A DNA stretch of 64,000 nt from Candidatus Thiodiazotropha endoloripes (GCA_001709035.1 LVKA01000008.1:186001-250000), one strand, 5' to 3'. Numbered from the stretch's first letter, positions 1 through 9,273 are shown. Notes: a model not told the origin generated them from the letters alone. Translations and numbers: made by a program.

Positions 1-1
1 C

Positions 2-1072
2 CGCTTTTCCGTACCGGCGTTCACCCCGGTGCTGCTCAATCTCTCGCTGATCGGTTGTGCTGTATGGCTATCGCCGATGCTGGATGAGCCGGTCAAAGGG
101 CTGGCCTGGGGTGTGTTGATTGCAGGGATTGTTCAGTTCCTCTTTCAGTTGCCCTTTCTTAGGCGGATTAGATTGTTGCCGAGACCCAGGGTGGCTTTCA
201 AGGATCCGGGGGTGAAGCGGGTGATGCGGCTGATGATTCCGGCACTGTTTGGCGTCTCCGTCAGTCAGCTCAATCTGCTGCTCGATACCCTGATCGCCTC
301 CTTTCTGGTTAGTGGCAGTATCTCCTGGCTCTACTATTCCGATCGATTGATGGAGTTTCCTGTCGGGGTATTGGGGGTGGCGCTGGGTACGGTGATTCTG
401 CCCAACCTCTCCCGAAAACACGCCGAGGCATCCGCCACGGAGTTTTCCCGTACGCTGGATTGGGCGCTGCGTCTCAACCTGATTCTGGGGGTGCCGGCTG
501 CGGTTGGTCTGTTTCTGCTGGCCGGTCCGATGCTGGCAACCCTGTTTTTTTCCGACGCCTTCAATCGCCATGATGTGGATATGGCGACGCTGAGTCTGAT
601 GGCCTATACACCCGGTCTGATGGCGATTATGTTGATCAAGATACTGGCGCCGGGTTTTTATGCCCGCCAGGACACCAAGACCCCGGTCAGAATCGGTATC
701 ATTGCGATGGTTGCCAACATGGTTCTCAACCTTATGTTGGTCTTCCCTCTGGCGCATGCCGGTTTGGCCTTGGCCACAACCCTCTCTTCCTGGCTGAATG
801 CCTACCTTCTCTATCGTGCACTGATCAAGCAGGGGATCTATCGGCCCGAGTCCGGTTGGCTGATGCTGCTGGTACGCATCACCCTCTCCGCCCTGGCCAT
901 GGGGTTGATGCTTTGGTGGGGTGCCGGGGCGGTGGATGGCTGGCTGGAAGTGGGTAGTTGGGATCGGATCTGGCGTCTTGCCGGATTGATTGTGATCGCC
1001 ATGCTGCTCTATTTTTCAAGCTTTTTTCTGCTCGGTGGCCGGTTAGCCCACTTTCGCTCCCTGAAAAACTGA
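2..1072 (+). CDS. murJ: Lipid II flippase MurJ (5' end outside window)
   Basis: MurJ/MviN moves lipid II across the inner membrane for peptidoglycan synthesis. The reading frame is open from base 2, so the gene starts upstream of the window; about 356 C-terminal residues are present. The protein is almost entirely hydrophobic helices with the MurJ-type stretches 'SRKHAEAS' and 'GFYARQDTKTPV' (the latter typical of MurJ/MATE-like exporters) and ends in a hydrophobic helix. Family members are about 510 residues, so roughly 150 residues are missing. It lies upstream of ribF, ileS and lspA, the usual gammaproteobacterial order. Identification is by family resemblance and gene order; no oddities are seen. 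Confidence 0.93.
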   Translation, partial: RFSVPAFTPVLLNLSLIGCAVWLSPMLDEPVKGLAWGVLIAGIVQFLFQLPFLRRIRLLPRPRVAFKDPGVKRVMRLMIPALFGVSVSQLNLLLDTLIASFLVSGSISWLYYSDRLMEFPVGVLGVALGTVILPNLSRKHAEASATEFSRTLDWALRLNLILGVPAAVGLFLLAGPMLATLFFSDAFNRHDVDMATLSLMAYTPGLMAIMLIKILAPGFYARQDTKTPVRIGIIAMVANMVLNLMLVFPLAHAGLALATTLSSWLNAYLLYRALIKQGIYRPESGWLMLLVRITLSALAMGLMLWWGAGAVDGWLEVGSWDRIWRLAGLIVIAMLLYFSSFFLLGGRLAHFRSLKN

Positions 1073-1280
1073 ATCCATTCCAGCCGGGCAGGCGTATTCT
1101 CAATAGCGACAGTGATTTTCGTATAGCTGCGTGTTGTCTGCCTGGATAGTGGTGTTTTTACTGTCCAGGGCAGACCTTTTTCCCTCAGGATCCGGATTAA
1201 CCCCATAATCTTTAGAGATAGGGATGCTCAATCGTGCCGCAGGGCCTATAATTGACCGCTTCGTTCAGAGTGGTTTCCCT

Positions 1281-2216
1281 ATGCAACTGGTTCGCGGTCT
1301 ACACAATCTCAGAGCTGATCATCACGGCTGTGTTGCCACTATTGGCAATTTTGACGGGGTACATCTGGGGCATCAGTCGGTCTTCAGTCATCTGCTGGAA
1401 AAGGGCGAATTACTGGGTCTGCCAACCACCGTGGTGACCTTTGAGCCTCAACCCCGTGAATTCTTTCAGGGGGAAAACGCCCCGGCCCGCCTGACCCGTC
1501 TGCGGGAGAAATTGCAGGCAATCGAGGATACCGGGGTCGAGCGGGTGGTGGTGTTGGAGTTTAACCGACGCCTGGCTTCCATGTCGGCCGATGCATTTGT
1601 CGAAGAGCTGTTAGTCAAGGGGCTGGGGGTGCGCTTTCTATCGGTTGGTGACGATTTCCGTTTTGGCCATGGCCGGGAAGGGGACTTCGAGGTGCTCAAA
1701 ACAGCCGGCAGGCAACATGGTTTTGAAGTTGAGAACATGAATACCTATCGCCTGGATGCAGATCGTGTCAGCAGCACCAGAATCCGCGAGCTGCTGACGC
1801 AGGGGGATCTGCAGGGAGCGTCGCTCTGTCTGGGTAGACCCTACCGGATCTGTGGCCGGGTTGGGCATGGCGCCAAGAAGGGCAGAACCATTGGTTTCCC
1901 AACTATGAATATTGATCTGCACCGGCGGGTCAGTCCACTCGATGGTGTGTTCGCGGTGAAGGTAGGCGGGCTTGAAGAGCAGCCTTTGCCCGGTGTGGCG
2001 AACATCGGTGTGCGTCCCATGGTGGCTGGGGATACCCGCTACCTGCTTGAGGTCTTTCTGTTCGAATTTAACCGCTCGGTCTATGGTGAGCATGTCTCGG
2101 TGGAGTTTGTGGAGAAGCTCAGGGATCAGGGGAACTTTGAGTCATTCGAGGCGCTGCGTGAACAGATCCTGCTGGATGTGGACCAGGCCAGAGCCGTATT
2201 GGCCGGTGCGGGCTGA
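1281..2216 (+). CDS. ribF: Bifunctional riboflavin kinase / FAD synthetase
   Basis: RibF phosphorylates riboflavin to FMN and adenylylates FMN to FAD in the cytoplasm. The N-terminal nucleotidyltransferase domain carries 'IGNFDGVHLGH' (about residues 22-32) and the C-terminal flavokinase domain carries 'KGRTIGFPTMN'. The ATG at 1281 gives 311 residues beginning MQLVRGLHNL, matching usual RibF N-termini and length (about 310). An in-frame ATG at 1224 would add 19 unlike residues and is less likely. The gene sits between murJ and ileS, about 200 bp from each, the common gammaproteobacterial arrangement. Confidence 0.95.
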   Translation: MQLVRGLHNLRADHHGCVATIGNFDGVHLGHQSVFSHLLEKGELLGLPTTVVTFEPQPREFFQGENAPARLTRLREKLQAIEDTGVERVVVLEFNRRLASMSADAFVEELLVKGLGVRFLSVGDDFRFGHGREGDFEVLKTAGRQHGFEVENMNTYRLDADRVSSTRIRELLTQGDLQGASLCLGRPYRICGRVGHGAKKGRTIGFPTMNIDLHRRVSPLDGVFAVKVGGLEEQPLPGVANIGVRPMVAGDTRYLLEVFLFEFNRSVYGEHVSVEFVEKLRDQGNFESFEALREQILLDVDQARAVLAGAG

Positions 2217-2415
2217 TCCATAACTTCATCGCCACTTGTTTTCGAGTTACATCCTGACCGACTCTCAGCGAGGCTGTCATGGCATGAAAGGCGGGGATCG
2301 GCGGCTTTCCCGGCTGTGATAGCGTATGTTTGACATTTCTCAGCGGAAACTTTGCGCCAGAGGCGTTTTTAAGTTTCAATATCCTATTTTTTGCACCCCT
2401 GACAGGTAGCACTTA

Positions 2416-5238
2416 GTGAGCGACTACAAGCAGACCCTTAATCTTCCAAAAACCGATTTTCCAATGCGGGGGAATCTGGCTCAGCGCGAGCCTGAAATGT
2501 TGAAAAAATGGCAGCAGCGTGAGCTCTACCAAAAGATCCGCGAGGCCTCGTCGGGCCGGCCGGCTTTTCACCTGCATGATGGGCCTCCCTATGCCAACGG
2601 CGATATTCACATTGGTCATGCGGTTAATAAGATCCTCAAGGATATTATTGTTAAGAGTCGTACCCTGGACGGCTTCGACGCCCCCTATGTGCCGGGGTGG
2701 GACTGTCATGGTCTGCCGATCGAACTGCAGGTCGAGAAGAAGATCGGTAAGCCGGGCAAGAAAATCACCACCGCTCAGTTTCGTAAAGCGTGCCGCGAGT
2801 ATGCCAGCAAGCAGGTGAACGGTCAGCGGGAGGATTTCATCCGTCTCGGGGTGCTGGGTGACTGGGATCACCCCTATCTCACCATGGATCACCAGTTCGA
2901 GGCGGATATCATTCGCTCGCTGGGTAAGATCGTTGCCAATGACCACATTCAGAAGGGCTATAAGCCGGTCCATTGGTGTACCGATTGTGGCTCCGCCCTG
3001 GCCGAGGCCGAGGTTGAGTATCAGGACAAGGACTCTTTCGCGATCGATGTCGCTTTCTCCCTGGTGGATGAGTCTGCGTTGCTGGAGCGCTGCCACCATG
3101 TGCCCGAAGGGGGTGGCGAGGGGCCGATCTCATTTGTCATCTGGACCACCACTCCCTGGACCCTGCCTGCCAACCAGGCGGTGGCGCTGAATCCCTCATA
3201 CGAGTACGCGATGGTTGAGTATGAGGGCGAGCAGGGCAAACGGCGTCTGGTGATTGCCGACGACATGCTCAAGGATGTAATGGATCGTTTCGGGATCGAA
3301 CACTACCATGTGGTGGCCTATGCCAAAGGGGAGGCCTTTGAAGGCCTGATGCTGCAGCATCCCTTTTACGATCGCCAGGTGCCGGTGATTCTGGGCGAGC
3401 ATGTCACTCTGGAGGCGGGTACCGGTGCCGTGCACACGGCCCCAGGCCACGGCCTGGATGACTATTTTGTAGGTATGCGCTACAACCTGCCGGTGGATAA
3501 CCCGGTGGGCGGTAATGGCTGCTTCGTCGAGGGTACCGAACTGTTTGACGGACTGCATGTGCTCTCCGCCAACGAACAGGTGATCGAGGTACTGCAGTCG
3601 CGGGGTGCACTGATGCACGAAGAGCGGCTGCGGCACAGCTACCCACACTGCTGGCGCCATAAAACCCCGATCATCTTTCGTGCCACTCCGCAGTGGTTTG
3701 TCAGCATGGATCAGAGTGGATTGCGGGAACGGGCCCTGCAGGAGATCGAGAAGGTCCGCTGGATGCCCGATTGGGGCAAGGCCCGTATCCAGGGAATGGT
3801 GGAGAATCGCCCCGACTGGTGTATCTCCCGTCAACGTACCTGGGGGGTGCCGATCACCCTGTTCATCCATAAGCAGAGTGGAGAGCTTCACCCAGACACG
3901 CCCGCATTGATTGAAAAGGTCGCTCAGCTGGTTGAGGGGCAGGGTTTTGAAGCCTGGTTCAATCTCGAACTGGATCAGTTCCTCGGTGAGGCGACGGCCG
4001 ACTATGAGCAGGTGACCGATACCCTGGATGTCTGGTTCGATTCCGGTGTCTCTCACCACTGTGTGCTGGATGCCAGAGATAACCTGGCCTTTCCCGCCGA
4101 CCTCTATCTGGAAGGTTCTGACCAGCATCGCGGCTGGTTTCAATCCTCGCTGATGACCTCGGTGGCGATGAACGGCTGTGCCCCCTACAAGGCGGTACTG
4201 ACCCATGGTTTCACCGTGGATGCTCAAGGGCGCAAGATGTCCAAGTCCCTGGGCAACGTGGTAGCGCCGCAGAAGGTGCTGAAGACCCTGGGGGCGGATA
4301 TCATTCGTCTGTGGGTTGCCGCCACGGACTATCGCAATGAGATGACCGTCTCCGACGAGATTCTCAAGCGTACTGCGGATGCCTATCGCAGGATTCGCAA
4401 TACAGCCCGCTTTCTGCTTTCCAATCTGAACGGTTTCGATCCGCAACAGAATCGGGTCGAGCCAGAAGAGATGATCGAGTTGGACCGTTGGGCGGTGGAT
4501 CGAACCCTGCAACTGCAGCAGGAGATCATTGAGGCCTACGCGGACTATCAATTTCATGTCATCTACCAGAAGATTCACAACTTCTGTGTCAATGAAATGG
4601 GTGGTTTCTACCTGGATGTGATCAAGGATCGTCAATACACCACCCAGGCGGACAGCCTGCCCCGTCGTTCCTGTCAGACGGCGATGTACCATATCATCGA
4701 GGCGATGGTGCGCTGGTTGGCACCTATCCTCAGTTTCACCGCCGATGAGATCTGGAAGTCCATGCCGGGTGAGCGCAGTGAGAGTGTGTTTCTGGAGCAG
4801 TGGTATCAAGGTCTGTTTGGCCTGGATCCCAATGATCCCTTCAATGCGGATTATTGGCAGCAGATCATCAACCTGCGGGAAGCGGCAAGCAAGGCGATGG
4901 AGTCATTTCGAGCAGAAGGTAACTCCTCGCTGGATGCGGATGTCACCATCTATGCTGACGATGAGTTGATCGACGCGCTGGCGAAGTTGGAGGATGAACT
5001 GCGCTTCGTATTGATCACCTCGGATGCCAAGGCGTTGCCGATGGCGCAAAAGCCGGATCATGTCGAACTGGATGAGACCCTGGGTGTGGGCGTTCAGGTC
5101 ACCACCTCGCCGCATGCCAAGTGTGTTCGTTGTTGGCACCACAGGGAAGATGTGGGGAGTCATGCGGAGCATCCGGAGCTCTGTGGTCGTTGTGTGGAGA
5201 ATGTCAGCGGAGCTGGTGAAACCCGGCGCTTTGCCTGA
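2416..5238 (+). CDS. ileS: Isoleucyl-tRNA synthetase
   Basis: This class I synthetase charges tRNA-Ile with isoleucine in the cytoplasm. It shows the HIGH motif in '[15 protein letters not shown]' (about residues 57-71), the KMSKS motif in '[10 protein letters not shown]', an editing domain between them, and a C-terminal zinc finger with CVRC and CGRC pairs. At 940 residues it has the normal length of the bacterial enzyme. The start is a GTG at 2416 giving [19 protein letters not shown], a typical IleS N-terminus. lspA follows 23 bp downstream, so the two are very likely co-transcribed. Confidence 0.98.
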   Translation: MSDYKQTLNLPKTDFPMRGNLAQREPEMLKKWQQRELYQKIREASSGRPAFHLHDGPPYANGDIHIGHAVNKILKDIIVKSRTLDGFDAPYVPGWDCHGLPIELQVEKKIGKPGKKITTAQFRKACREYASKQVNGQREDFIRLGVLGDWDHPYLTMDHQFEADIIRSLGKIVANDHIQKGYKPVHWCTDCGSALAEAEVEYQDKDSFAIDVAFSLVDESALLERCHHVPEGGGEGPISFVIWTTTPWTLPANQAVALNPSYEYAMVEYEGEQGKRRLVIADDMLKDVMDRFGIEHYHVVAYAKGEAFEGLMLQHPFYDRQVPVILGEHVTLEAGTGAVHTAPGHGLDDYFVGMRYNLPVDNPVGGNGCFVEGTELFDGLHVLSANEQVIEVLQSRGALMHEERLRHSYPHCWRHKTPIIFRATPQWFVSMDQSGLRERALQEIEKVRWMPDWGKARIQGMVENRPDWCISRQRTWGVPITLFIHKQSGELHPDTPALIEKVAQLVEGQGFEAWFNLELDQFLGEATADYEQVTDTLDVWFDSGVSHHCVLDARDNLAFPADLYLEGSDQHRGWFQSSLMTSVAMNGCAPYKAVLTHGFTVDAQGRKMSKSLGNVVAPQKVLKTLGADIIRLWVAATDYRNEMTVSDEILKRTADAYRRIRNTARFLLSNLNGFDPQQNRVEPEEMIELDRWAVDRTLQLQQEIIEAYADYQFHVIYQKIHNFCVNEMGGFYLDVIKDRQYTTQADSLPRRSCQTAMYHIIEAMVRWLAPILSFTADEIWKSMPGERSESVFLEQWYQGLFGLDPNDPFNADYWQQIINLREAASKAMESFRAEGNSSLDADVTIYADDELIDALAKLEDELRFVLITSDAKALPMAQKPDHVELDETLGVGVQVTTSPHAKCVRCWHHREDVGSHAEHPELCGRCVENVSGAGETRRFA

Positions 5239-5261
5239 GACATTTTCAAAGGGATATCGAA

Positions 5262-5729
5262 ATGATCAACTGGTTGTGGCTCTCCTTTGTTGTGATCTTG
5301 CTGGATCAGTTGACCAAGCAGATGGCCGACAGAATGCTGACGCTTTACGAGCCGGTCTATGTGTGGCCGATATTTGATCTGACCCTGCTCTACAACAAGG
5401 GTGCGGCGTTCAGCTTTCTCAGCGATCAGGGGGGCTGGCAGCGCTGGTTTTTTACCGTGCTCGCCATCGTGGTGACCACCGTATTGACCATCTGGCTGTG
5501 GCGTTTGAAGCAGCAGGAGAAGTGGGTGGCCGTCTCCCTCTCGCTGATCATCGGTGGTGCGATTGGCAATGTGATCGACCGTATCCTGTTTGGTCATGTG
5601 ATCGACTTTCTGCACTTTCACTATCAACAGCACTATTGGCCCGCATTCAATATCGCCGACTCAGCCATCACCCTCGGTGTGGGGATTATGTTGTACGATG
5701 CCCTGGTGCTGGCGAAGAAACGCGACTGA
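5262..5729 (+). CDS. lspA: Lipoprotein signal peptidase (signal peptidase II)
   Basis: LspA is an inner-membrane aspartyl protease that removes signal peptides from diacylglyceryl-modified prolipoproteins. The 155-residue protein has four hydrophobic segments and the two family boxes with catalytic aspartates, '[11 protein letters not shown]' and '[11 protein letters not shown]'. The early 'LDQLTKQ' is also typical. It follows ileS by 23 bp, the classic ileS-lspA pair. Its substrates in this window would include the two lipoproteins encoded at 7.2 and 14.9 kb. No unusual features. Confidence 0.97.
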   Translation: MINWLWLSFVVILLDQLTKQMADRMLTLYEPVYVWPIFDLTLLYNKGAAFSFLSDQGGWQRWFFTVLAIVVTTVLTIWLWRLKQQEKWVAVSLSLIIGGAIGNVIDRILFGHVIDFLHFHYQQHYWPAFNIADSAITLGVGIMLYDALVLAKKRD

Positions 5730-5743
5730 AATCGATTGGAGTA

Positions 5744-5760
5744 GTGTTAACAGGCCCTAG
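5744..5760 (+). repeat. Dispersed GTTAAC repeat, right-arm copy
   Basis: This reads GTGTTAACAGGCCCTAG and lies in the 73-bp gap between lspA and the next gene. It is one of seven or eight related copies in the window, all intergenic. Only the right arm of the 33-bp hairpin element seen at 40243-40275 is recognisable here. Confidence 0.6.
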
Positions 5761-5802
5761 CAGGTCAAGCCTCTTATTTCGCTGAGTGAGGATCGTCCCG
5801 GA

Positions 5803-7008
5803 ATGAAGTTCGGAATTGACCGTCTGATCGAGGAAGCTGCACTGCGGCGTCCTTTGGCTGGGAAGCGTATCGCTTTGCTCGCTCATCCAGCCTCAACCAC
5901 TGCTGATCTGACCCATAGCCTGGATGCTCTGGCAGCGCTGCCGGAGTTTGAGTTGACGGCTGCGTTCGGTCCTCAACATGGTCTGCGTGGCGACAAGCAG
6001 GACAACATGGTTGAGAGCGGTGATGAGTATGACGCCCGTCTCGGTATTCCGGTATTCAGTCTGTATGGGGAAGTGCGCCGTCCTACGGCAGAGATGATGG
6101 ATAGCTTCGATCTGCTGCTGGTGGACCTGCAGGATCTTGGCTGTCGCATCTATACCTTCATCACCACCCTGCGTTATATGCTGGAAGCAGCCGCGGATCA
6201 TGGCAAAGCGGTCTGGCTGCTTGATCGCCCCAATCCTGCTGGCCGACCGGTTGAAGGTTTGATGCTGCGTGATGGTTGGGAGAGCTTTGTTGGTGCCGGT
6301 CCGATGCCGATGCGGCATGGTCTCACTCTGGGTGAGATGGCCCTGTGGTTCATCGACCACTTCAAGATCGATGTTGAGTGTGAGGTGATCCGCATGAGCG
6401 GCTGGCAACCGGAATCAGCACCGGGTTACGGCTGGCCACTGGTGGAGCGGACATGGATCAACCCCAGTCCCAATGCGCCCAACCTGTCGATGGCCAGATG
6501 TTATGCGGGGACAGTGATGCTGGAAGGCACAACCCTGTCAGAAGGGCGCGGTACCACCAGACCCTTGGAGCTGTGCGGTGCGCCGGATATCGATGCACCA
6601 GAGTTGATAAAAACCTTGTATGAGTTGAGTCCCGGTTGGCTTGGAGGATGTCGGTTGCGTCCCTGCTGGTTCGAGCCAACCTTCCACAAGCATGCCCATC
6701 AGCTCTGTCAGGGCATTCAGATCCATGTGGACAGTGAAGCGTACTACCGTCATGGCGAATTCAAACCCTGGCGTCTCCAGGCGCTGGTCTTCAAGGCGTT
6801 GCGCCAGTTGCAGCCCGATTATCCCCTATGGCGTGATTTCGCCTATGAGTACGAGTTCGATCGGCTTGCCATCGATCTGATCAATGGTTCCGGTCTGTTA
6901 CGGGAGTGGGTTGATAATCCCGATGCATCGGTTGAAGATCTTGATGCTCTGGCGACGGTGGATGAAACGGCCTGGTATCAGACAACTGAGAGATTCAAGC
7001 TCTATTGA
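5803..7008 (+). CDS. DUF1343 / NamZ-like exo-beta-N-acetylmuramidase family protein
   Basis: DUF1343 proteins (YbbC/NamZ family) include an exo-lytic beta-N-acetylmuramidase that acts on peptidoglycan fragments. The 401-residue protein shows family stretches such as 'FGPQHGLRGDKQDNM', 'LYGEVRRPT', 'DLQDLGCRIYTFITT' and 'LLDRPNPAGR', the last from the conserved core. The length is normal. I see no clear N-terminal signal peptide, which is odd for an enzyme of extracytoplasmic muropeptides and leaves location open. The ATG at 5803 follows a GTGAGGATC stretch. Function is inferred from the family; no direct partner gene is adjacent, though murJ and lspA upstream also concern the envelope. Confidence 0.85.
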   Translation: MKFGIDRLIEEAALRRPLAGKRIALLAHPASTTADLTHSLDALAALPEFELTAAFGPQHGLRGDKQDNMVESGDEYDARLGIPVFSLYGEVRRPTAEMMDSFDLLLVDLQDLGCRIYTFITTLRYMLEAAADHGKAVWLLDRPNPAGRPVEGLMLRDGWESFVGAGPMPMRHGLTLGEMALWFIDHFKIDVECEVIRMSGWQPESAPGYGWPLVERTWINPSPNAPNLSMARCYAGTVMLEGTTLSEGRGTTRPLELCGAPDIDAPELIKTLYELSPGWLGGCRLRPCWFEPTFHKHAHQLCQGIQIHVDSEAYYRHGEFKPWRLQALVFKALRQLQPDYPLWRDFAYEYEFDRLAIDLINGSGLLREWVDNPDASVEDLDALATVDETAWYQTTERFKLY

Positions 7009-7029
7009 ATCAAACGGAAATGGTAATTG

Positions 7030-7045
7030 GTGTTAACAGGCCCTA
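7030..7045 (+). repeat. Dispersed GTTAAC repeat, right-arm copy
   Basis: This reads GTGTTAACAGGCCCTA and lies 21 bp after the NamZ-like gene stop, directly before the inverted repeat at 7057-7141. Confidence 0.6.
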
Positions 7046-7056
7046 AGAGAATTAAC

Positions 7057-7141
7057 CGCAAATTAGCGCCGATCACCTTGAGTCTACGCAAATCGTGTGC
7101 GCAATGTGAAAGTTGTTCGCGGTGATTGGCGTTTATTTGCG
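7057..7141. repeat. Imperfect 21-bp inverted repeat (REP-like)
   Basis: Two 21-bp arms, 7057-7077 (starting CGCAAATTAGCGCC) and 7121-7141 (ending GGCGTTTATTTGCG), are reverse complements with 3 mismatches and a 43-bp spacer. An outer pair ATTAACC (7051-7057) and GGTTAAT (7155-7161) extends the symmetry. It fills the gap before the lipoprotein gene at 7167. It looks like a small intergenic palindromic element or a remnant of one, not a terminator, since no T-run follows. Confidence 0.5.
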
Positions 7142-7166
7142 ATAGATCTTTATTTGGTTAATCTTC

Positions 7167-7775
7167 ATGAAGAACAGTATGTTTTACCTATTTTTGATGG
7201 TCACTGTATCGCTGATGCTTAGCGCCTGCAGTGGTGAGAATCAGCTGGCCGAACAGGGCCCGCCGCCGCAACAGCAAAGCCAATCAGCGCAATCCATATC
7301 ACTGCCATTGAAAAATCCGAGTTTCGAACAGTCGGACCAATTCGTGAAAGGCTGGGGCTTCTCCCAGCATGCGGGTGAGCCAGCCTATGAGGTATCCATC
7401 GACACCTCCGACAGTACCGATGGTAAACACAGCTACCGTATCGAACGCAAGCTGGTTCAGGCCTGGGGAATGATCAATCAATGGTTGCCGCTGGATAGTG
7501 CGGTGGGTAAATCGGTCAAGCTGAGCGCCATGATCAAAAGCGAAGCGCTGGGCGCGAAAGGATTCGACATTAGCCTGGTGTTTCGTAAAGCCAATAAGAA
7601 ATTCATTAGCGAAATCTCTTCAGAGATTGTAACAGGCAGCCATGAGTGGCAACGGATTGAAGTTACCGCGGTTGTCCCGGCCAAGGCGGCTCATTTACAG
7701 ATTACCGCGGTATTGAATGATGCGGGTACGGCCTGGTTGGATGATGTACAGCTTACCCTTTTCGATAAGCAGTGA
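7167..7775 (+). CDS. Outer-membrane-type lipoprotein with carbohydrate-binding-like domain
   Basis: The protein begins with a lipoprotein signal peptide ending in the lipobox LSAC (Cys21), so it should be processed by LspA and anchored in the envelope. A Gln/Pro-rich linker (about residues 22-48) leads to a beta-rich domain of about 150 residues containing 'NPSFEQ...WGFSQH', 'DGKHSYRIERK' and a final 'AWLDDVQLT'. This layout resembles carbohydrate-binding (CBM4/9-like, galactose-binding fold) modules. No catalytic domain is present, so it may bind glycan or protein. The specific ligand cannot be told. The gene stands alone between repeats and a HAD gene. Confidence 0.65.
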   Translation: MKNSMFYLFLMVTVSLMLSACSGENQLAEQGPPPQQQSQSAQSISLPLKNPSFEQSDQFVKGWGFSQHAGEPAYEVSIDTSDSTDGKHSYRIERKLVQAWGMINQWLPLDSAVGKSVKLSAMIKSEALGAKGFDISLVFRKANKKFISEISSEIVTGSHEWQRIEVTAVVPAKAAHLQITAVLNDAGTAWLDDVQLTLFDKQ

Positions 7776-7858
7776 ACTGTAAATAGAGTTTTAGGTTGAG
7801 CATCGGGAGTAGTCAGCGGTAACTCGATGACAGTCCCGCCCAAGGGAGAAGGGGGAAC

Positions 7859-8545
7859 ATGGTGTTCGAATCGAAAAAGGCGATTCTGCTGGATATGAAC
7901 GGTACCTTCATGTTTGGTGAAGACCGGTTCGGTAATAACGAAGACTATTCAGAGTACTACCACGAAATCGGTGGCAAACTGGAGAAGCATTCGATCAATC
8001 GTCTGATTGCAACGATCTATGCCTATTTGGATGTGCGCTATTCTGATGAACGTTACAGGGATAACTTTCCAACCGTAAAAGAGGCCATTTCTGCGGTGGC
8101 TGATTCTTACCTGTCCCGTTCGGAGGTCGACAGAATCATCAGCACATTCTCATTTCATGAGCATGGTCATATACCGGATCAGTATGTTGAGGCGCTGCTG
8201 GCGCTTGCAGGCAAGTTCACGCTTGCCGCAGTGATCGATATCTGGGCGCCGAAGGAGAGGTGGCTAAGAACCTTTAGTGACAGGGGGATTGACGACCTGT
8301 TCAAGGCGATCTCTTTTTCATCGGATCATGGCATGGTGAAACCCTCACCAAAGCCCTTCAGGCGCATTGTGAAAGCAATGGGTTGTCGTGAACAGGATTG
8401 CCTGGTTATCGGTGATTCGATCCGGCGTGATCTTGGGGGTGCAAGCGCTGCTGGAGTGGATTGCGTGCTTGTGGGTGGAGTTGATGACAGCAGGGCAGTA
8501 GCCTGTTATCCCAGCCTGCTGGCCTTCAAAGATGATTGTTGCTGA
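7859..8545 (+). CDS. HAD-superfamily hydrolase-like protein
   Basis: HAD enzymes are mostly phosphatases using an Asp nucleophile. Motif I here reads 'ILLDMNGT' (residues about 10-17); the usual DxDGT has its second Asp replaced by Asn. Motif III Lys is likely in 'GMVKPSPKPF' and motif IV is 'VIGDSIRRDLGGA', all in the expected order over 228 residues. The Asp nucleophile is kept, but loss of the second Asp removes the usual general acid, so ordinary phosphatase activity is uncertain. It is preceded by a strong ribosome-binding site (AAGGGAGAAGGGGGAAC). Substrate unknown. Confidence 0.75.
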   Translation: MVFESKKAILLDMNGTFMFGEDRFGNNEDYSEYYHEIGGKLEKHSINRLIATIYAYLDVRYSDERYRDNFPTVKEAISAVADSYLSRSEVDRIISTFSFHEHGHIPDQYVEALLALAGKFTLAAVIDIWAPKERWLRTFSDRGIDDLFKAISFSSDHGMVKPSPKPFRRIVKAMGCREQDCLVIGDSIRRDLGGASAAGVDCVLVGGVDDSRAVACYPSLLAFKDDCC

Positions 8546-8588
8546 GCTGGTATTATCTCGGAAAATCAAAAGGGCAGGGATATTCGCT

Positions 8589-8762
8589 CCCCTCTCCTCT
8601 TGTGGGAGAGGGGCTGGGGGAGAGGGAGAGAATGAGCGCCTTAGTCTTCATAAGAATTCAAAGTGATAAAGATGAAGGTCCAATGAGTTTTTTATCTTAT
8701 CTTCAGGTGAAACGCTTCGCGTACACCCTCTCCCCAACCCCTCTCCCATCAAGGGAGAGGGG
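8589..8762. repeat. 174-bp inverted-repeat element (MITE-like), copy A
   Basis: Ends are about 37-bp inverted repeats built from CCCCTCTCC / GGGAGAGGGG blocks; each arm is itself a hairpin (CCCCTCTCC..GGGAGAGGGG). The interior includes a stretch shared with copy B (13946-14117), notably AGGTGAAACGCTTCGCGTAC at 8705-8724. There is no transposase and no credible coding capacity. Structure fits a non-autonomous element or a large intergenic repeat that can fold into a cruciform RNA/DNA. Confidence 0.75.
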
Positions 8763-8791
8763 CTTTCAGTCTAGCTGCTGGGTAGATTGAA

Positions 8792-8806
8792 AGTTAACAG
8801 GCCCAA
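8792..8806 (+). repeat. Dispersed GTTAAC repeat, degenerate copy
   Basis: This reads AGTTAACAGGCCCAA, 30 bp after the end of the inverted-repeat element A. A second copy lies near element B at 13.8 kb, so the two repeat families are neighbours at both places. Confidence 0.45.
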
Positions 8807-8819
8807 ACATAAAAAGCAT

Positions 8820-8838
8820 CATGAACAGTCTGTTCATG
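8820..8838. promoter_or_regulatory. Perfect 19-bp palindrome before GFA gene (candidate operator)
   Basis: CATGAACAGTCTGTTCATG is a perfect palindrome around a central T. It ends 23 bp before the ATG at 8862, just upstream of the ribosome-binding site AAAAGGAGATAGAG, a position expected to block transcription of the GFA gene when bound. The form is typical of a dimeric TetR-type operator; no such regulator gene is in the window. Confidence 0.45.
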
Positions 8839-8861
8839 GCAAGTGATAAAAGGAGATAGAG

Positions 8862-9257
8862 ATGGTAATCAGAGGTTCATGTGCCTGTGGTGAAGTGACC
8901 TATGAGGTTGATGGTGGCTTGCATGATGCGGCTTCCTGTCACTGTTCCATGTGCAGGAAGGCCAACGGCGCCCAGTCCTCCGCATTTGCACTGATTGAAC
9001 CGGGTAAGCTGTCGTGGCTGAGCGGCGAAGAGCTGCTGACTCACTATCAATCTTCCGAAGACATGGGGAGCTTTTTCTGTAGCAGATGTGGTTCCCCATT
9101 GGCTGGAACCTATCAGGGTGCGATCGGCTGGGTTACCCTGGGATGTGTCGATGGAGAGCCGGGGGTAAGGGTGGAGAAACACGTATTCATGGGGAGTAAA
9201 GCATCTTGGGAAACCAATCCGGGAGATGTGCTTCAGTTTGATGAGTTTGCCGATTGA
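8862..9257 (+). CDS. GFA / Mss4-like zinc-binding family protein
   Basis: The family is named after glutathione-dependent formaldehyde-activating enzyme and has a Cys-rich zinc fold. The 131-residue protein shows the expected cysteine pattern: 'GSCACGEVTYEV' near the N-terminus, 'CHCSMCRKANG' around residues 27-37 and 'FFCSRCGSPL' near residue 72. Length and motif order are normal. Most family members have no proven substrate, so formaldehyde handling is only a possibility. A 19-bp palindrome sits directly upstream, suggesting ligand-responsive repression. It converges on the gene at 9274 with a 16-bp gap. Confidence 0.85.
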   Translation: MVIRGSCACGEVTYEVDGGLHDAASCHCSMCRKANGAQSSAFALIEPGKLSWLSGEELLTHYQSSEDMGSFFCSRCGSPLAGTYQGAIGWVTLGCVDGEPGVRVEKHVFMGSKASWETNPGDVLQFDEFAD

Positions 9258-9273
9258 TCGATGTGCCGCTGGC

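Noticed and set aside
3196-4809. Long minus-strand open frame (537 codons) inside ileS
   Set aside because: It lies entirely antisense to a perfectly conserved synthetase gene and reads as codon-bias shadow without domains.
8536-8790. Open frame across repeat element A (84 codons)
   Set aside because: It is made of repeat sequence, has no ribosome-binding site and a composition driven by the CT/GA-rich ends; the same frame is not kept in copy B.
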